From positions 1,470,059 through 1,534,058 of the forward strand of contig NZ_JAKKSL010000001.1 in NCBI RefSeq assembly GCF_022669015.1: a stretch of 64,000 nt of DNA, in the 5' to 3' direction. The translations under genes and the position numbers were made by a program. How positions within the stretch are numbered: the first letter of the stretch is position 1; each line of letters starts with the position of its first letter. Below are positions 18,624 through 29,376 of this stretch, piece after piece. The DNA is from Colwellia maritima. GTDB lineage: Bacteria > Pseudomonadota > Gammaproteobacteria > Enterobacterales > Alteromonadaceae. The notes under the pieces are model-generated. The model worked only from the letters and a program-made list of their open reading frames with translations. It searched no databases and was not told the DNA's origin.

Positions 18624-19904
18624 CTATTCACGCTCATTTTCAAGCGAAATTTTCTCTGCACTTGTTTGTGTTTCTGGTTCATGCCAAGGTGCTACTTTAA
18701 ATAGCATTAGCATGCCTGGTATGGCTAACCCTGTACATAAAAAGTAAAACTGTGTCCAACCAATTTGCTCAACAATAAACCCGGTAGTCGCATTCGCAAA
18801 GGTTCTAGGTAGCACGGCAAGTGCCGTAAATAGTGCTATTTGAGTTGCTGCAAAAGCAGGGTTTGTCGTTCTCGCTATAAAGGCAGTAAAAGCCGCAGTA
18901 CCTAATCCTACACCTAAATATTCAAAGCCCATTGCGATAGCTAATGCAATGTTATTATGACCAATTTCAGCGAGGGCTGCAAAGCCAAGAATACTGGCGA
19001 TTTGTACAAAACCAAATAACCATAAAGCACGATTAATGCTGAGTTTTATCATCACAAGGCCGCCAACAATTATTCCTATTGTCATGGCAATCAAAGACGC
19101 TGTTTTTGCGATTACGCCAATTTCTGTTTTAGTAAATCCCATATCAATAAAGAAAGGGGTTTGCAACGCTGTTGCCATGTTATCACCGAGTTTATATAGC
19201 ACTAAAAAGGCGAGTGTATAACAGGCTGATTTTAAACCATTACTTTGAATAAAGTCTTTAAATGGGAGTATAACAGCCTCTTTTAATGACTTTGGCGCAT
19301 TTTTTTCAGTATTGAGTTCTTTAATAAATAACGTTAATAATACGCCTAACACCATAAAAGCGGCGACAACCATAAATACCGATTGCCGGCTAATATGATC
19401 AGCAAGAATAAAAGCTAATGAACCTGGTACTAAACCTGATAAACGATAAGCTTGCACGTGAATAGAGTTACCAAGACCTAGTTCATTATCAGGCAGTAGT
19501 TCGCGACGATATGCGTCTAATACAATATCTTGGGCGGCACTAAAAAAGGCGACTGCAGCCGCTAAATAGGCAACAGACCAAATATTAGCAACTGGATTGA
19601 CCCACCCAAATGCGGCGATAGAAACAAGCAATAGTAATTGTGTTGCCAACATCCAACTTCGTCTTCGGCCCAATCCACCTAATGAATAGCGATCCATCAA
19701 GGGGGACCAAATAAATTTCCACACGTAAGGAATACCTATTAATGAAAATAAGCCAATTTCTGCTAGGCTAACACCTTGGTCACGAAGCCAACCAGGGACT
19801 AATTGATAAAGAACAAACAAAGGAAGGCCAGAGCTAAAACCTGTAAAAATACAAATTAGCATGCGTTTGTTTAAAAGGGCTTGCTTAAATGAGGTAGTCG
19901 ACAT
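18624..19904 (-). CDS. ampG: AmpG-family muropeptide permease
   Basis: This 426-residue major-facilitator protein has 12 or more predicted helices. It begins with the AmpG-type segment ICIFTGFSSGLPLFVLYQLV. It also has the family marks GIPYVWKFIWSPLMDRY, AAQDIVLDAYRRELL and GLGTAAFTAFIARTTNPAFA. In peptidoglycan recycling it imports anhydro-muropeptides from the periplasm and indirectly controls beta-lactamase induction. In E. coli ampG lies beside yajG and bolA. Here yajG (21.3 kb) and bolA (23.3 kb) are also near, which supports the call. The frame is intact. Confidence 0.88.
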   Translation of the reverse strand: MSTTSFKQALLNKRMLICIFTGFSSGLPLFVLYQLVPGWLRDQGVSLAEIGLFSLIGIPYVWKFIWSPLMDRYSLGGLGRRRSWMLATQLLLLVSIAAFGWVNPVANIWSVAYLAAAVAFFSAAQDIVLDAYRRELLPDNELGLGNSIHVQAYRLSGLVPGSLAFILADHISRQSVFMVVAAFMVLGVLLTLFIKELNTEKNAPKSLKEAVILPFKDFIQSNGLKSACYTLAFLVLYKLGDNMATALQTPFFIDMGFTKTEIGVIAKTASLIAMTIGIIVGGLVMIKLSINRALWLFGFVQIASILGFAALAEIGHNNIALAIAMGFEYLGVGLGTAAFTAFIARTTNPAFAATQIALFTALAVLPRTFANATTGFIVEQIGWTQFYFLCTGLAIPGMLMLFKVAPWHEPETQTSAEKISLENERE

Positions 19905-20049
19905 TAATTATTGGGGTACTTATAGTAATTGATATTATGATTTAGTAAGCCTATCAGAGAGTTGAGCCAAGCAGAAGTGTATTAGCTGAATGAATCGTAT
20001 TGTAATGTTTATTATTTAGGAAAATAATGATACTTGTTGCTAAGGCGAT

Positions 20050-20379
20050 TTAAGGAATAGGGCGCCAACCAACACAATCAATAGGGTAGCTTCCGACACC
20101 TTTGAAAAAATCAAGGCAAGTATTTATTTCACTTTTAAAGAATAAATCATTATTTAATGCTTGAGCACCGTGCAAGCTTACTTCATGGATTAAATGCCAA
20201 AATACACGTTCTTGGGCACTGCTCGGTGTTTCATCAGTGACTTTAAGTAACGTCCACTCGCTGAGTGTGTCCAAAACAAAACTATCTAATTCGGTGTAAT
20301 GAAGGGTTTCCTCAATAACCGCGTTAACATAGGCTGCCATTTGTACAACTTTATCATTGATAAACTGCTCGATTATCAT
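20050..20379 (-). CDS. Conserved hypothetical protein
   Basis: This 109-residue protein is mostly helical by composition. It begins MIIEQFINDKVVQM and ends in FFKGVGSYPIDCVGWRPIP. There is no signal peptide or membrane segment and I recognise no family. The frame has normal base use and is followed upstream by an AT-rich 299-bp gap (20380-20678) in which I see nothing else. It is probably a real gene, but support is limited to the open frame and its composition. Confidence 0.5.
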   Translation of the reverse strand: MIIEQFINDKVVQMAAYVNAVIEETLHYTELDSFVLDTLSEWTLLKVTDETPSSAQERVFWHLIHEVSLHGAQALNNDLFFKSEINTCLDFFKGVGSYPIDCVGWRPIP

Positions 20380-20678
20380 GCAGGCTCCCCTGTAAGCCTC
20401 CGTGCTTTAAAAATATAAAATAAAAATAAACCGATATGAAAGATTGATTTTTTATGATTGTGTGTTTAGTCAAAGTTGTTTTTATATGGACAAAATAACA
20501 AACTACAACGATTAACATCTTCTATATAGGTATCGTTGATAAACAGCTTTTTGTCAAAATAATAGCGACGTTTTTTTGTAATAAAATTGTAACACTTGAT
20601 TGTTTAATTTTTCAATTATTTGTATATAAGCTGAAATGCTTCAGATAGTGTTAAAGCTAAAAATATAAAACATTTAGG

Positions 20679-21287
20679 TTATTGTGCAGGTAATAGCGTG
20701 GCCTTAATCAGCATCACTGGTTCTAAAGGCACATTTTCCCACCCTAAGGCTTCGTTATAATCTGTTTTAACCTTTGCGATGGCTTCAAGCACAGTTTCTC
20801 CTTCAACAATCACACCAAAAACGGCATAACCCCAACGTCTTCCAGGATCCAAGTTAGTGTTATCATTGATATTGAAAAAAAATTGTCTATTAGCGGTATG
20901 AGGTCTGTTTTCTTTAGCCATTGCAATAGTACCGATTTCATTTTTTAAGCCATTACCTGATTCATTGATAATGTTTTTGTTGGTTTTTTTAGGAACAAAA
21001 TCGGCGTCATACCCACCACCTTGTACAATAAAGTCTTCAACAACACGATGAAAAATGGTGTTGTTATATTCACCTGTAACCACATAAGTGAGAAAGTTAT
21101 CAACGGTGATTGGAGCTCTGACACGATCTAATTCGACAATAATAACGCCGAGAGAGGTCTCTAATTTTACTTTTGGATAAATGTTCGTTGGATCTATTGC
21201 TATATTGTTCGCTGATGTTGTTAAGCTAAATAGCGCGACATTTAGCAAAATCAGGCTAGTTATTATGATGCTATAAATGTTTTTCAT
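20679..21287 (-). CDS. Periplasmic peptidyl-prolyl isomerase (cyclophilin)
   Basis: This 202-residue cyclophilin has an N-terminal signal peptide (to about residue 26), so it should fold secreted proteins by proline isomerisation. Catalytic and binding residues are seen in NTIFHRVVEDFIVQGGGYDADF (Arg, Phe, Gln), NRQFFFNINDN (Gln, Phe) and RRWGYAVFGVIVEG. The Phe/Tyr pattern is of the bacterial PpiA/PpiB type. It starts 24 nt downstream of the yajG-like gene on the same strand, so the two are likely an operon. Confidence 0.85.
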   Translation of the reverse strand: MKNIYSIIITSLILLNVALFSLTTSANNIAIDPTNIYPKVKLETSLGVIIVELDRVRAPITVDNFLTYVVTGEYNNTIFHRVVEDFIVQGGGYDADFVPKKTNKNIINESGNGLKNEIGTIAMAKENRPHTANRQFFFNINDNTNLDPGRRWGYAVFGVIVEGETVLEAIAKVKTDYNEALGWENVPLEPVMLIKATLLPAQ

Positions 21288-21311
21288 TGAACTGTTCTCG
21301 CTAAAGGGCTG

Positions 21312-21896
21312 TTATTTTAAAAAGTTGTTAATTTTTTTATTGGCTAAAATCTGTCGTAATAAGTTTGCTAAACGCTGATTAAAATGACGCTCTAATACGG
21401 CTATATCTGCTTGTAAAGGTCCGTCACTATTACCGCGGTTGGTAAACGTATTTGTTAACGTTTGTGTACCGTTATTTATACTAACTTTTAATACTATTTC
21501 GGTTTGAACCTTGTATGCCATAAACTCTTGCTCCACACTGATTATGGCTTTTTCGATTGATATATCTATACTGTTAACAGCAGTAGTGTTTATTGCTAAC
21601 CCTTGTGCATGCCAGTGTTTTTTCAAATTATTTTTTATTGTGTTTTCTAGTTTTTCTTGCGCTGAAATGAGTGTGGCAGGCTTGTCATTTCGCATTATCT
21701 GCACAATATGTCTAGCTGTACGCATATCTAGCACATTAAGCTGTGCCTGCTTATTGTGATGATAAAACGCGGGTGTGGAGTCAATATCAGGGGCAATAAT
21801 GACATGTTTGGGTATATTTGCACATCCGTTTAGCATCATTAATATTAATAATGAAATGAATGCGGTAATTTTTGAGTAAAAAGAATTAAATTTCAT
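21312..21896 (-). CDS. yajG: YajG family lipoprotein
   Basis: This 194-residue lipoprotein has its lipobox Cys at about residue 25 (MLNGC). The mature domain has the YajG pattern: a beta strand with LNVLDMRTA, amphipathic helices, IDISIEKAIISVEQEF, and a C-terminal VLERHFNQRLANLLRQILAN helix. YajG is genetically linked to ampG and bolA in E. coli and again here. The function is unknown. It is followed by the cyclophilin gene. Confidence 0.75.
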   Translation of the reverse strand: MKFNSFYSKITAFISLLILMMLNGCANIPKHVIIAPDIDSTPAFYHHNKQAQLNVLDMRTARHIVQIMRNDKPATLISAQEKLENTIKNNLKKHWHAQGLAINTTAVNSIDISIEKAIISVEQEFMAYKVQTEIVLKVSINNGTQTLTNTFTNRGNSDGPLQADIAVLERHFNQRLANLLRQILANKKINNFLK

Positions 21897-21989
21897 TAAC
21901 CAGGTCGCTTTATTGTGTTTTAGATAGTTAATACTTCTGTTCGTTGTTATTCATCATTAAGTCAATAGAATCAGTTGTATAATGTTCAT

Positions 21990-23184
21990 TTATTTAATGG
22001 CTGATTGCGTAACAAATTTGTCATTACTGGCTATTAGTCTTTCATTTCCAAATATCCGTTTTAATTTGATGTGATAAGCCAATTGTCGATTGCCAATAAT
22101 GCGTAATTCTCCGCCTTTTTTCAATACTCTGTGACTGTCTTTAAACATTTGCCAAGCAATATGATCTGTTGTGGCTGTTTGTTGATGAAAAGGGGGTTAC
22201 ACAAAATTAAATCAACACTATTACTTTCTACATTCGTTAAACAGTCGTTTAAGTGAAACTGACATTGTGCTGCCAACTCAGGAAAGTTAGTGTTTATATT
22301 TAGTTCTGCAGAGGTAATTGCCATATGTGATTCATCGAAAAATTGTATCTGAGCTGTCGGTTGTTTAGCTAATATACTTAAGCCGATAACACCATTACCA
22401 CAACCTAGATCAATGACTTGGCAATTGTTTTGAACCTCAGGTAAGTTCTCAATAAAGTATCTCGCGCCAATATCTAGCTTCTCTCGAGAATAAACGTTGG
22501 CATGATTACTTATAGCAAAATCCCGGTTTAGGGATTTATTAGTTAATGACCATACCGTTGGAAAAGGAGATTGATGTGACTGTTGTTGGTTAAGTTGGCA
22601 AAACACTAAACGCGCTTTTTTTACTGCAAGCGAGGTTGTTGTCGTACCTAAATATTTTTCAAATAGTTTTAGGGTTGAATTATGAATGTCTTTGGCACGA
22701 TCGGCCGCAATAAATACAGTATTTTTATCTACATTCTTTTGTATCTGAATTAATTGCTCTATCAGTAATGATTTACTCTTAGGAATTTTATAAAGAATAA
22801 CATCAATGTTTTTTGGAAAATCATCTAAACAATTTAGTTGGGTAATATTGTCATGTGCAAGTTGGTTATGCTCAATATTATAAGCAATGCCTTGGCAGCT
22901 AATGTATGAATCGTTAATACAAAAGACTAAGGTTTTTTTTCTTCTGGTTTTTCTACTGAATTAACCTGACAAAAATGCGTTGTTAGTGCCCCAAAAGCGT
23001 CATTAAAAATAGCAACACGGGTATTTTCTGCAATTAACTGTGCTGTTTTACTGTTATCATTCGAAATATAGTTGAGTATGTACTCATCGGCGGCGTCCCA
23101 AGCTTGTAAGCTACGGTTAACTTGAGCTAAAGGGAAACGAGTCAAGGTTAATTGTTGATGGTCAATAAAAAAGGGACTGAGCAT
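21990..23184 (-). pseudogene. rlmG: 23S rRNA G1835 methyltransferase RlmG, two frameshifts
   Basis: This gene encodes the SAM-dependent enzyme that makes m2G1835 in 23S rRNA. The N-terminal non-catalytic domain starts at 23184 and breaks after KPEEKK in the T-run 22933-22940. One more base lets it continue as TLVFCINDSYISCQ. The middle then joins the catalytic domain, with VIDLGCGNGVIGL (SAM motif I). The catalytic NPPF motif is broken in the G-run 22192-22196. With one added base it reads [19 protein letters not shown] and ends [13 protein letters not shown]...SAIK at 21990. Corrected length is 398 residues, normal for RlmG. Both breaks are homopolymer deletions, so I favour sequencing error. 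Confidence 0.85.
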
Positions 23185-23311
23185 AGCTGAGATATAATAT
23201 GTGGAATGAGTTAATATAGACTATTGTGACATATTTACTTATTTAAATGTTGATTCACCCCTATAAAAATTATTAAAATAAAATGTTAATAACACTTTAC
23301 CGAGATCACTC

Positions 23312-23626
23312 ATGTCTATAGCTGCTGTCATTGAAGAAAAATTAAACTCCGCCTTTTCCCCATTCCATTTAGATGTGATTAATGAAAGCAACAATCATAA
23401 TGTTCCGCCAGGGAGTGAGTCACATTTTAAAGTAACGATTGTTTCCGATAAATTTGAAGGGGAACGCTTGATTAAACGCCATCGTGCGGTTAACTCTGTG
23501 CTCTCTCAAGAGTTAGCAGGACAAATTCATGCATTAGCTATGCATACATACACCGAGAAAGAGTGGCGTGATTTTTATGCTGACAACACACCCGAGTCAC
23601 CAAATTGTTTAGGTGGTGGTAAATAA
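23312..23626 (+). CDS. bolA: BolA family protein
   Basis: This 104-residue protein has the BolA fold. Conserved features are [19 protein letters not shown] with the His used for iron-sulfur binding, [12 protein letters not shown], and [19 protein letters not shown]. BolA pairs with monothiol glutaredoxins in iron-sulfur trafficking and affects cell shape under stress. It is divergent from rlmG and lies 111 nt upstream of fabV. Its nearness to yajG and ampG repeats the E. coli bolA-yajG-ampG neighbourhood. Confidence 0.92.
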   Translation: MSIAAVIEEKLNSAFSPFHLDVINESNNHNVPPGSESHFKVTIVSDKFEGERLIKRHRAVNSVLSQELAGQIHALAMHTYTEKEWRDFYADNTPESPNCLGGGK

Positions 23627-23737
23627 TCACTTGGCAACACTTTTTAATTTCCTAACTGCTCGTACCTCTTTAATTAATTAGCAAGGTACAATAGCGCAAA
23701 TTTATATTCTTTATAAAGATATTCAAAAGGTTTTCTT

Positions 23738-24928
23738 ATGGTAATCAAACCAAAAATTCGTGGTTTTATTTGTACTAATGCTCACCCTGTAGGTTGTGAA
23801 GCCCATGTTAATGAACAAATTTCTTATGTGAAAGGCGTAGGGTCTACTGAAAAAGGACCTAAAAATGTGTTAGTTATAGGAGCTTCCACAGGCTATGGTT
23901 TAGCTTCACGTATCACGGCAGCTTTTGGACATAATGCTAGCACATTAGGTATTTTCTTCGAAAAACCACCAACAGAAAAGAAAACAGCTTCAGCCGGTTG
24001 GTATAATACTGCGGCATTTCAAAAAGCCGCCGACGCCGCCGGGATATACTCCAAAAATATTAATGGCGATGCCTTTTCTCACGGGATTAAAGCACAAGCA
24101 ATTGACACCATTAAAGCGGATATGGGGAAAATTGATTTAGTCATTTATTCACTAGCATCACCTCGTAGAACAGATCCTGATACGGGTGAAGTATACTCTT
24201 CAACGTTAAAACCTATTGGCAAGAGTGTTACCACAAAAAATTTAAATACTTCAAAACGCATCATTGACTCTGTATCAGTTGAAGCTGCGAATGATGACGA
24301 AATTCAAGGTACTATTGATGTAATGGGTGGTGCTGATTGGGAATTATGGTTGAATGCGCTAAAAGAAGCTGATGTTTTAGCCCAAGACGTTAAAACTGTG
24401 GCCTACACCTATATCGGCAAAGAATTAACATGGCCTATTTATGGACATGCCACTATTGGTAAAGCAAAAGAGGATCTTGATCGTGCAGCCACTGCGATCA
24501 ACGCAGCCACTGAGAGTCTTAATGGCCAGGCACGTGTTACGTCGTTAAATGCGGTAGTAACTCAAGCAAGTTCAGCCATTCCAATTATGCCTTTATATAT
24601 TTCAGCTATGTTTAAAGTAATGAAAGCTGATGGTACTTATGAAGGCTGTATTGAACAGATTTCAAACTTATTCAAAGAAAATATTTATAGTGACAGTCCA
24701 CGTCTTGATGAACAAGGGCGTTTCCGTCAAAACTATAAAGAACTCGAAGACAGTGTACAACAACGAGTAACAGATATATGGAACACTGTTGATACTGACA
24801 CCATTGATGAGTTAACAGACTATGTTGGTTACCATAATGAATTTTTAAAACTGTTTGGTTTTGGCATTGAAAGTGTTGATTATGATGCTGACATTAGCCC
24901 CGAAGTTGAGATTAATAACTTAAGTTAA
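23738..24928 (+). CDS. fabV: Enoyl-[ACP] reductase FabV
   Basis: This 396-residue NADH-dependent reductase performs the last step of each fatty-acid elongation cycle. It belongs to the FabV/Ter type, which is insensitive to triclosan. Visible marks are the N-terminal IKPKIRGFICTNAHPVGCE, the nucleotide-binding VLVIGASTGYGLASRI and the catalytic Y-x8-K in WPIYGHATIGKAK. Length is as expected for the family. A strong terminator follows at once, so it is monocistronic. Confidence 0.95.
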   Translation: MVIKPKIRGFICTNAHPVGCEAHVNEQISYVKGVGSTEKGPKNVLVIGASTGYGLASRITAAFGHNASTLGIFFEKPPTEKKTASAGWYNTAAFQKAADAAGIYSKNINGDAFSHGIKAQAIDTIKADMGKIDLVIYSLASPRRTDPDTGEVYSSTLKPIGKSVTTKNLNTSKRIIDSVSVEAANDDEIQGTIDVMGGADWELWLNALKEADVLAQDVKTVAYTYIGKELTWPIYGHATIGKAKEDLDRAATAINAATESLNGQARVTSLNAVVTQASSAIPIMPLYISAMFKVMKADGTYEGCIEQISNLFKENIYSDSPRLDEQGRFRQNYKELEDSVQQRVTDIWNTVDTDTIDELTDYVGYHNEFLKLFGFGIESVDYDADISPEVEINNLS

Positions 24929-24953
24929 AATGTTATAATTAAGAAGTTTACTA

Positions 24954-24980
24954 AAACCGATGCTTGCATCGGTTTTTTTA
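24954..24980 (+). terminator. Rho-independent terminator of fabV
   Basis: A perfect stem, AAACCGATGC-tt-GCATCGGTTT, is followed by a T-run, 25 nt after the fabV stop. Confidence 0.9.
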
Positions 24981-25089
24981 TATATTTTTTGAAAATTCAC
25001 CTTGGGTCTTAGTAGCCTGAATTCTTTTGTGTAACAAGCTGCCATGCAAATCTAAAAGTTAAAGCAAACATGAACTTGCAAGTATCTTT

Positions 25090-25105
25090 TGTGATATTTG
25101 TCACA
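25090..25105 (+). promoter_or_regulatory. CRP-binding-site-like palindrome upstream of nqr
   Basis: TGTGA-tatttg-TCACA is an exact match to the CRP consensus TGTGA-N6-TCACA. It lies about 320 nt upstream of nqrA in the 449-nt region between the fabV terminator and nqrA. The rest of that region shows only AT-rich sequence. A role in nqr regulation is inferred. Confidence 0.5.
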
Positions 25106-25424
25106 TGAACGTGCTCCTTTGTGTGTAAAAAATCAACAAAAAAATACATTCGCCTCATTTTAATGCATGAACTACAACTATAGTATAATTTGTCATGAAA
25201 AGTTGTTAATCAACGTAGAATAATTATGGCTGTTTGTGGTAATATTCGCGCCAGAAAATTTAACTTAGAGTCAGTGGGTCTTTTTTTTTCAATTGAAAAA
25301 ATAAGTTCTTAACTGAAATACACTGAAATCAATTGCTTAAATGATTTGCTATTTGGGTTATGCCAATTAATAAAGATTATAAGTCATTGGTTTTTTACTC
25401 CCATCAAAAGTAGTGCAAGTGTTT

Positions 25425-26768
25425 ATGATTACAATAAAAGAAGGCTTAGATGTTCCTGTTAAAGGAATACCACAGCAGGTAATCCATGATGGTCCATCCA
25501 TCAAGACCGTTGCAACATTAGGTGAAGAGTTTGTGGGTATGCGTCCAACCATGTTTGTTAAAGTGGGTGATAGCGTTAAAAAAGGTCAGGTGATTTTTGA
25601 AGATAAAAAAAATCCTGGCGTTAAATTCACAGCTCAAGCTGCCGGTGTTGTTAAAGAGATTAACCGTGGTGAAAAACGTGTTTTGCAATCAGTTGTTATT
25701 GATATTGATAATAATAGTGACGAACAAATCACTTTTACCAGTTTTCCTGCCGACCAATTAGCAACTATATCGCGTGAAGTTGTAGTAAACAATCTTGTTG
25801 ATTCAGGTTTGTGGACTGCATTAAGAACTCGTCCATTTAGTAAAATTCCTGCAATAAACTCAACCCCAATGGCAATTTTTGTAAGCGCAATGGATACTAA
25901 TCCGTTAGCAGCTGATCCAGAAGTTATTATTGGTGAGCAAGCAGAAGCGTTTAAAAACGGTTTGACTGTTTTATCGCGTTTAACTGACGGTGAAATATTC
26001 GTGAGCAAAGCGCCAGGTGCGAACATTCCTGTTGCAAGTGCTGTACAAGTAAATGAATTTGCGGGTAAACATCCTGCCGGTTTAGTTGGTACGCATATTC
26101 ACTTCTTAAAGCCGGTTAGCGCTGAAAAATTTGTTTGGCACATTGGTTATCAAGATGTTATTGCCTATGGTCATTTTTTTACATCAGGTGAACTAGATAA
26201 TACGCGCGTTATTTCCCTTGCGGGTCCCGCAGCCAAAAATCCTCGCTTAGTACGCACTGTTTTAGGTGCAAGTACATCTGAATTAACGGCAGGTGAAGCC
26301 ATTGATGGTGAATTACGTGTGGTTTCTGGCTCATTGTTAATGGGGTCAACTGCAACGGCAGTTCACGGTTATTTAGGCCGTTACCATGTACAAGTAAGTT
26401 TGATTCTAGAAGGTCGTGAAAAAGAATTTATGGGGTACATGTATCCGGGTCCTAATAAATTTTCAGTAACACGTGCTTATATGTCTCATTTCTTCCCTAA
26501 GAAATTATTCAATATGACAACCACTACCAATGGTAGTGAACGTTCTATGGTACCAATTGGTAACTTTGAACGTGTTATGCCATTAGATATTTTACCTACC
26601 ATGTTATTGCGTGATTTAGTTGCAGGTGATACCGATACAGCGCAGAAACTTGGTGTTTTGGAGCCGGACGAAGAAGATTTAGCGCTTTGTACATTTGTTT
26701 GCCCTGGCAAAACAGATTACGGCGTATATCTTCGTGATTGCCTAACCATAATAGAGAAGGAAGGTTAG
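25425..26768 (+). CDS. nqrA: Na+-translocating NADH:quinone reductase subunit A
   Basis: This 447-residue peripheral subunit of the sodium pump Na+-NQR takes part in ubiquinone binding. The N-terminus [18 protein letters not shown] is typical of NqrA, which sets the start at 25425 rather than the GTG at 25413. Further marks are [18 protein letters not shown], which is biotinyl-lipoyl-like, and [16 protein letters not shown]. It is the first gene of nqrABCDEF, and nqrB begins 2 nt after the stop. Confidence 0.96.
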   Translation: MITIKEGLDVPVKGIPQQVIHDGPSIKTVATLGEEFVGMRPTMFVKVGDSVKKGQVIFEDKKNPGVKFTAQAAGVVKEINRGEKRVLQSVVIDIDNNSDEQITFTSFPADQLATISREVVVNNLVDSGLWTALRTRPFSKIPAINSTPMAIFVSAMDTNPLAADPEVIIGEQAEAFKNGLTVLSRLTDGEIFVSKAPGANIPVASAVQVNEFAGKHPAGLVGTHIHFLKPVSAEKFVWHIGYQDVIAYGHFFTSGELDNTRVISLAGPAAKNPRLVRTVLGASTSELTAGEAIDGELRVVSGSLLMGSTATAVHGYLGRYHVQVSLILEGREKEFMGYMYPGPNKFSVTRAYMSHFFPKKLFNMTTTTNGSERSMVPIGNFERVMPLDILPTMLLRDLVAGDTDTAQKLGVLEPDEEDLALCTFVCPGKTDYGVYLRDCLTIIEKEG

Positions 26769-26770
26769 TC

Positions 26771-27973
26771 ATGGGCTTGAAAAAGTTTATTGAAGATATT
26801 GAGCCGCAATTTGAAAAAGGCGGCAAACATGAAAAGTGGTTTGCGTTATACGAAGCTGTTGCTACCGGTTTATTTACTCCTGGGCAAGTAAACAAAGGTA
26901 AAACTCACGTTCGTGATAGCATCGATTTGAAACGTATTATGATCACTGTATGGCTAGCGGTTTTCCCTGCCATGTTCTTTGGTATGTATAACATTGGTTT
27001 TCAAGCGGTTGACGCTTTAGTTGCCGGTTATGCATTACCTGATACTTGGCAAACTGCTTTATTTGCTGCGCTAGGTGGAACGCTTAATGCTGACTCTGGT
27101 TGGTTTAGCATGATGTTTTACGGTGCCATGTTCTTCTTACCTATTTACGCGGTTACGTTTATCGTAGGTGGTTTTTGGGAAGTTTTATTTGCAGCGGTAC
27201 GCGGACATGAAGTGAATGAAGGTTTCTTCGTTTCTTCTATATTATTCGCACTTATCGTACCGGCAACGATTCCTTTATGGCAAGTTGCTATCGGTATAAC
27301 CTTTGGTATTGTTATTGCCAAAGAAGTATTCGGTGGTACAGGTAAAAACTTCTTAAACCCTGCGTTAGCGGGTCGTGCGTTTTTATTCTTCGCTTATCCT
27401 GCTCAAATTTCGGGTGACGCGGTTTGGGTTGCTGCTGATGGTTTCTCTGGTGCTACTGCACTAAGTACTGCTAGCCAAGGCTTGAATGATTATACTATGA
27501 ATGCTGATTGGTGGAATGCTTTTTGGGGCTTCATTCCTGGTTCTGTTGGGGAAGTGTCTACTTTCGCAATCTTGCTAGGTGGTGCTTACATCCTTTATAA
27601 AGGCATCGCTTCATGGCGGATCGTTTTAGGTGTATTTGGTGGTATGGTTGTAACAGCATTTATCTTTAATGCGATTGGTAGCGATACTAATGCCATGTTT
27701 GCAATGCCATGGTATTGGCACCTAGTGGTAGGTGGTTTTGCCTTTGGTATGATGTTTATGGCAACCGACCCAGTTTCAGCTTCTTTCACTAACACCGGTA
27801 AATACTGGTTTGGTGCCTTAGTTGGCGTGATGGTTGTATTGGTTCGTGTCGTAAATCCTGCATTCCCAGAAGGCATGATGTTAGCAATTTTATTCGCTAA
27901 CTTGTTCGCACCATTGTTTGACTACTTTGTAGTGCAAGGCAACATCAAACGGAGGCTTGCTCGTAATGTCTAG
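26771..27973 (+). CDS. nqrB: Na+-NQR subunit B (covalent FMN carrier)
   Basis: This membrane subunit of about 400 residues carries riboflavin and a covalently bound FMN and forms part of the sodium path. The FMN-accepting Thr lies in the [13 protein letters not shown] segment (motif SGAT). ATG 26771 gives the standard [19 protein letters not shown] start; the frame from 26738 overlaps nqrA. Helices such as [18 protein letters not shown] and the cofactor-site [15 protein letters not shown] are evident. The last 8 nt overlap nqrC. Confidence 0.96.
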   Translation: MGLKKFIEDIEPQFEKGGKHEKWFALYEAVATGLFTPGQVNKGKTHVRDSIDLKRIMITVWLAVFPAMFFGMYNIGFQAVDALVAGYALPDTWQTALFAALGGTLNADSGWFSMMFYGAMFFLPIYAVTFIVGGFWEVLFAAVRGHEVNEGFFVSSILFALIVPATIPLWQVAIGITFGIVIAKEVFGGTGKNFLNPALAGRAFLFFAYPAQISGDAVWVAADGFSGATALSTASQGLNDYTMNADWWNAFWGFIPGSVGEVSTFAILLGGAYILYKGIASWRIVLGVFGGMVVTAFIFNAIGSDTNAMFAMPWYWHLVVGGFAFGMMFMATDPVSASFTNTGKYWFGALVGVMVVLVRVVNPAFPEGMMLAILFANLFAPLFDYFVVQGNIKRRLARNV

Positions 27974-28751
27974 TGACTCTAATGTAAAAAGTAAAGAAAC
28001 CTTTGGTAGAACATTGGTATTTGTATTTATTATTTGTTTAGTGTGTGCTGCATTAGTATCTATCTCTGCAGTTGGTTTAAAACCATTACAACAAGCTAAT
28101 AAATTACTTGATAAGCAAACTAAAATTCTTGAAGCTTCAGGCCTTCTTGAAAAAGCAGGTTCAGATATTGTTGGCACTTATGCTAAATTTGTTGAAGCGA
28201 AAATGATTGACCTAAAAACGGGTAAAATCATTGAAGGTGATACAGATATTTTTGAAGAACGTGCTGATGCTCGTGATGCTAGCAAAAGTACGAAACCTGA
28301 AAATGATATCGCGGGTCTTAGTCGTCGTGCCGATCGTGCTGTGATTTACCTAGTTAAAAACGAGGAACAACAATTAGATACTATTGTATTACCGATTGTT
28401 GGTTCAGGTTTGTGGGATTTAATGTATGGTTTTATTGGTTTGGCACCGGATTTAAATACCGTTCGTAGTGTTGTTTACTCGGAACTGAAGGAAACTCCAG
28501 GATTGGGAGCAGAAGTACTGAATCCTAAATGGAAAGCCCTATGGCCAGGTAAAAAAATGTATAACGAACAAGGCGAGGCTGCTATTCACTTAGTTAAAGG
28601 CGGCGCTAAACCCGGTGATGTTAACGGTGTAGATGCGTTGTCAGGTGCAACATTAACCAGTAATGGTGTTACTCGAACCTTACAATTTTGGTTAGGTGAT
28701 GAAGGCTATGGCCCATTCGTTACTCGATTTAAAGAGGGAGGGCTTAACTAA
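27966..28751 (+). CDS. nqrC: Na+-NQR subunit C (covalent FMN carrier)
   Basis: This 261-residue subunit has one N-terminal membrane helix and a periplasmic FMN domain. The FMN-accepting Thr is in [16 protein letters not shown] near the C-terminus, the ApbE target motif SGAT. ATG 27966 has a GGAGG ribosome site about 10 nt upstream and overlaps the nqrB end by 8 nt. Its stop overlaps the nqrD start as TAATG. Both features support coupled translation. Confidence 0.96.
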   Translation: MSSDSNVKSKETFGRTLVFVFIICLVCAALVSISAVGLKPLQQANKLLDKQTKILEASGLLEKAGSDIVGTYAKFVEAKMIDLKTGKIIEGDTDIFEERADARDASKSTKPENDIAGLSRRADRAVIYLVKNEEQQLDTIVLPIVGSGLWDLMYGFIGLAPDLNTVRSVVYSELKETPGLGAEVLNPKWKALWPGKKMYNEQGEAAIHLVKGGAKPGDVNGVDALSGATLTSNGVTRTLQFWLGDEGYGPFVTRFKEGGLN

Positions 28752-29374
28752 TGTCTTCAGATAATAAAAAAGTTCTATTTGGACCTGTTGTTGATAACAA
28801 TCCAATTGCACTACAAGTATTAGGTGTATGTTCTGCATTAGCAGTAACTAGCTCTATGGCAAATGCTTTAGTTATGACTGTTGCGGTGATGTTAGTAACA
28901 GCATTTTCTAATTTATTTATCTCTGCTATTCGTAATCAAATTCCATCAAGCGTACGTATTATCGTGCAAATGGCGATTATAGCCTCGCTTGTAATCGTTG
29001 TTGACCAAGTTCTGAAAGCTTTTTCGTATCAACTATCGAAAGAATTATCGGTTTATATTGGTTTAATCATTACTAACTGTATTGTAATGGGGCGAGCTGA
29101 AGCTTTTGCTATGAAAGAAAAGCCAGGTGTGAGCTTTTTAGACGGTATTGGTAATGGTTTAGGCTATGGTGCTGTTTTGATGATTGTTGCTTTCTTCCGT
29201 GAATTATTGGGTTTTGGTACGCTTTTTGGTATTGAAATTTTACAATTAACACAAAATGGTGGTTGGTATCAAGGCAATGGCTTATTAGTACTACCTTTTA
29301 GTTCATTCTTCATTATTGGTTTAACCATCTGGGCTATTCGCCAATGGAAACCAGAACAAGTTGAGAAGGATTAA
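28751..29374 (+). CDS. nqrD: Na+-NQR subunit D
   Basis: This 207-residue membrane subunit has six helices. It has the conserved [20 protein letters not shown] and [14 protein letters not shown] segments; the Cys of the latter binds the intramembrane iron centre with NqrE. It starts in a TAATG overlap with nqrC and ends 2 nt before nqrE. Confidence 0.95.
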   Translation: MSSDNKKVLFGPVVDNNPIALQVLGVCSALAVTSSMANALVMTVAVMLVTAFSNLFISAIRNQIPSSVRIIVQMAIIASLVIVVDQVLKAFSYQLSKELSVYIGLIITNCIVMGRAEAFAMKEKPGVSFLDGIGNGLGYGAVLMIVAFFRELLGFGTLFGIEILQLTQNGGWYQGNGLLVLPFSSFFIIGLTIWAIRQWKPEQVEKD

Positions 29375-29376
29375 TC

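Noticed and set aside
25367..27876. Antisense frames opposite the nqr genes (for example 25634-26026, 27595-27876)
   Set aside because: They are composition shadows of nqr coding sequence, with no ribosome site or recognisable domain.
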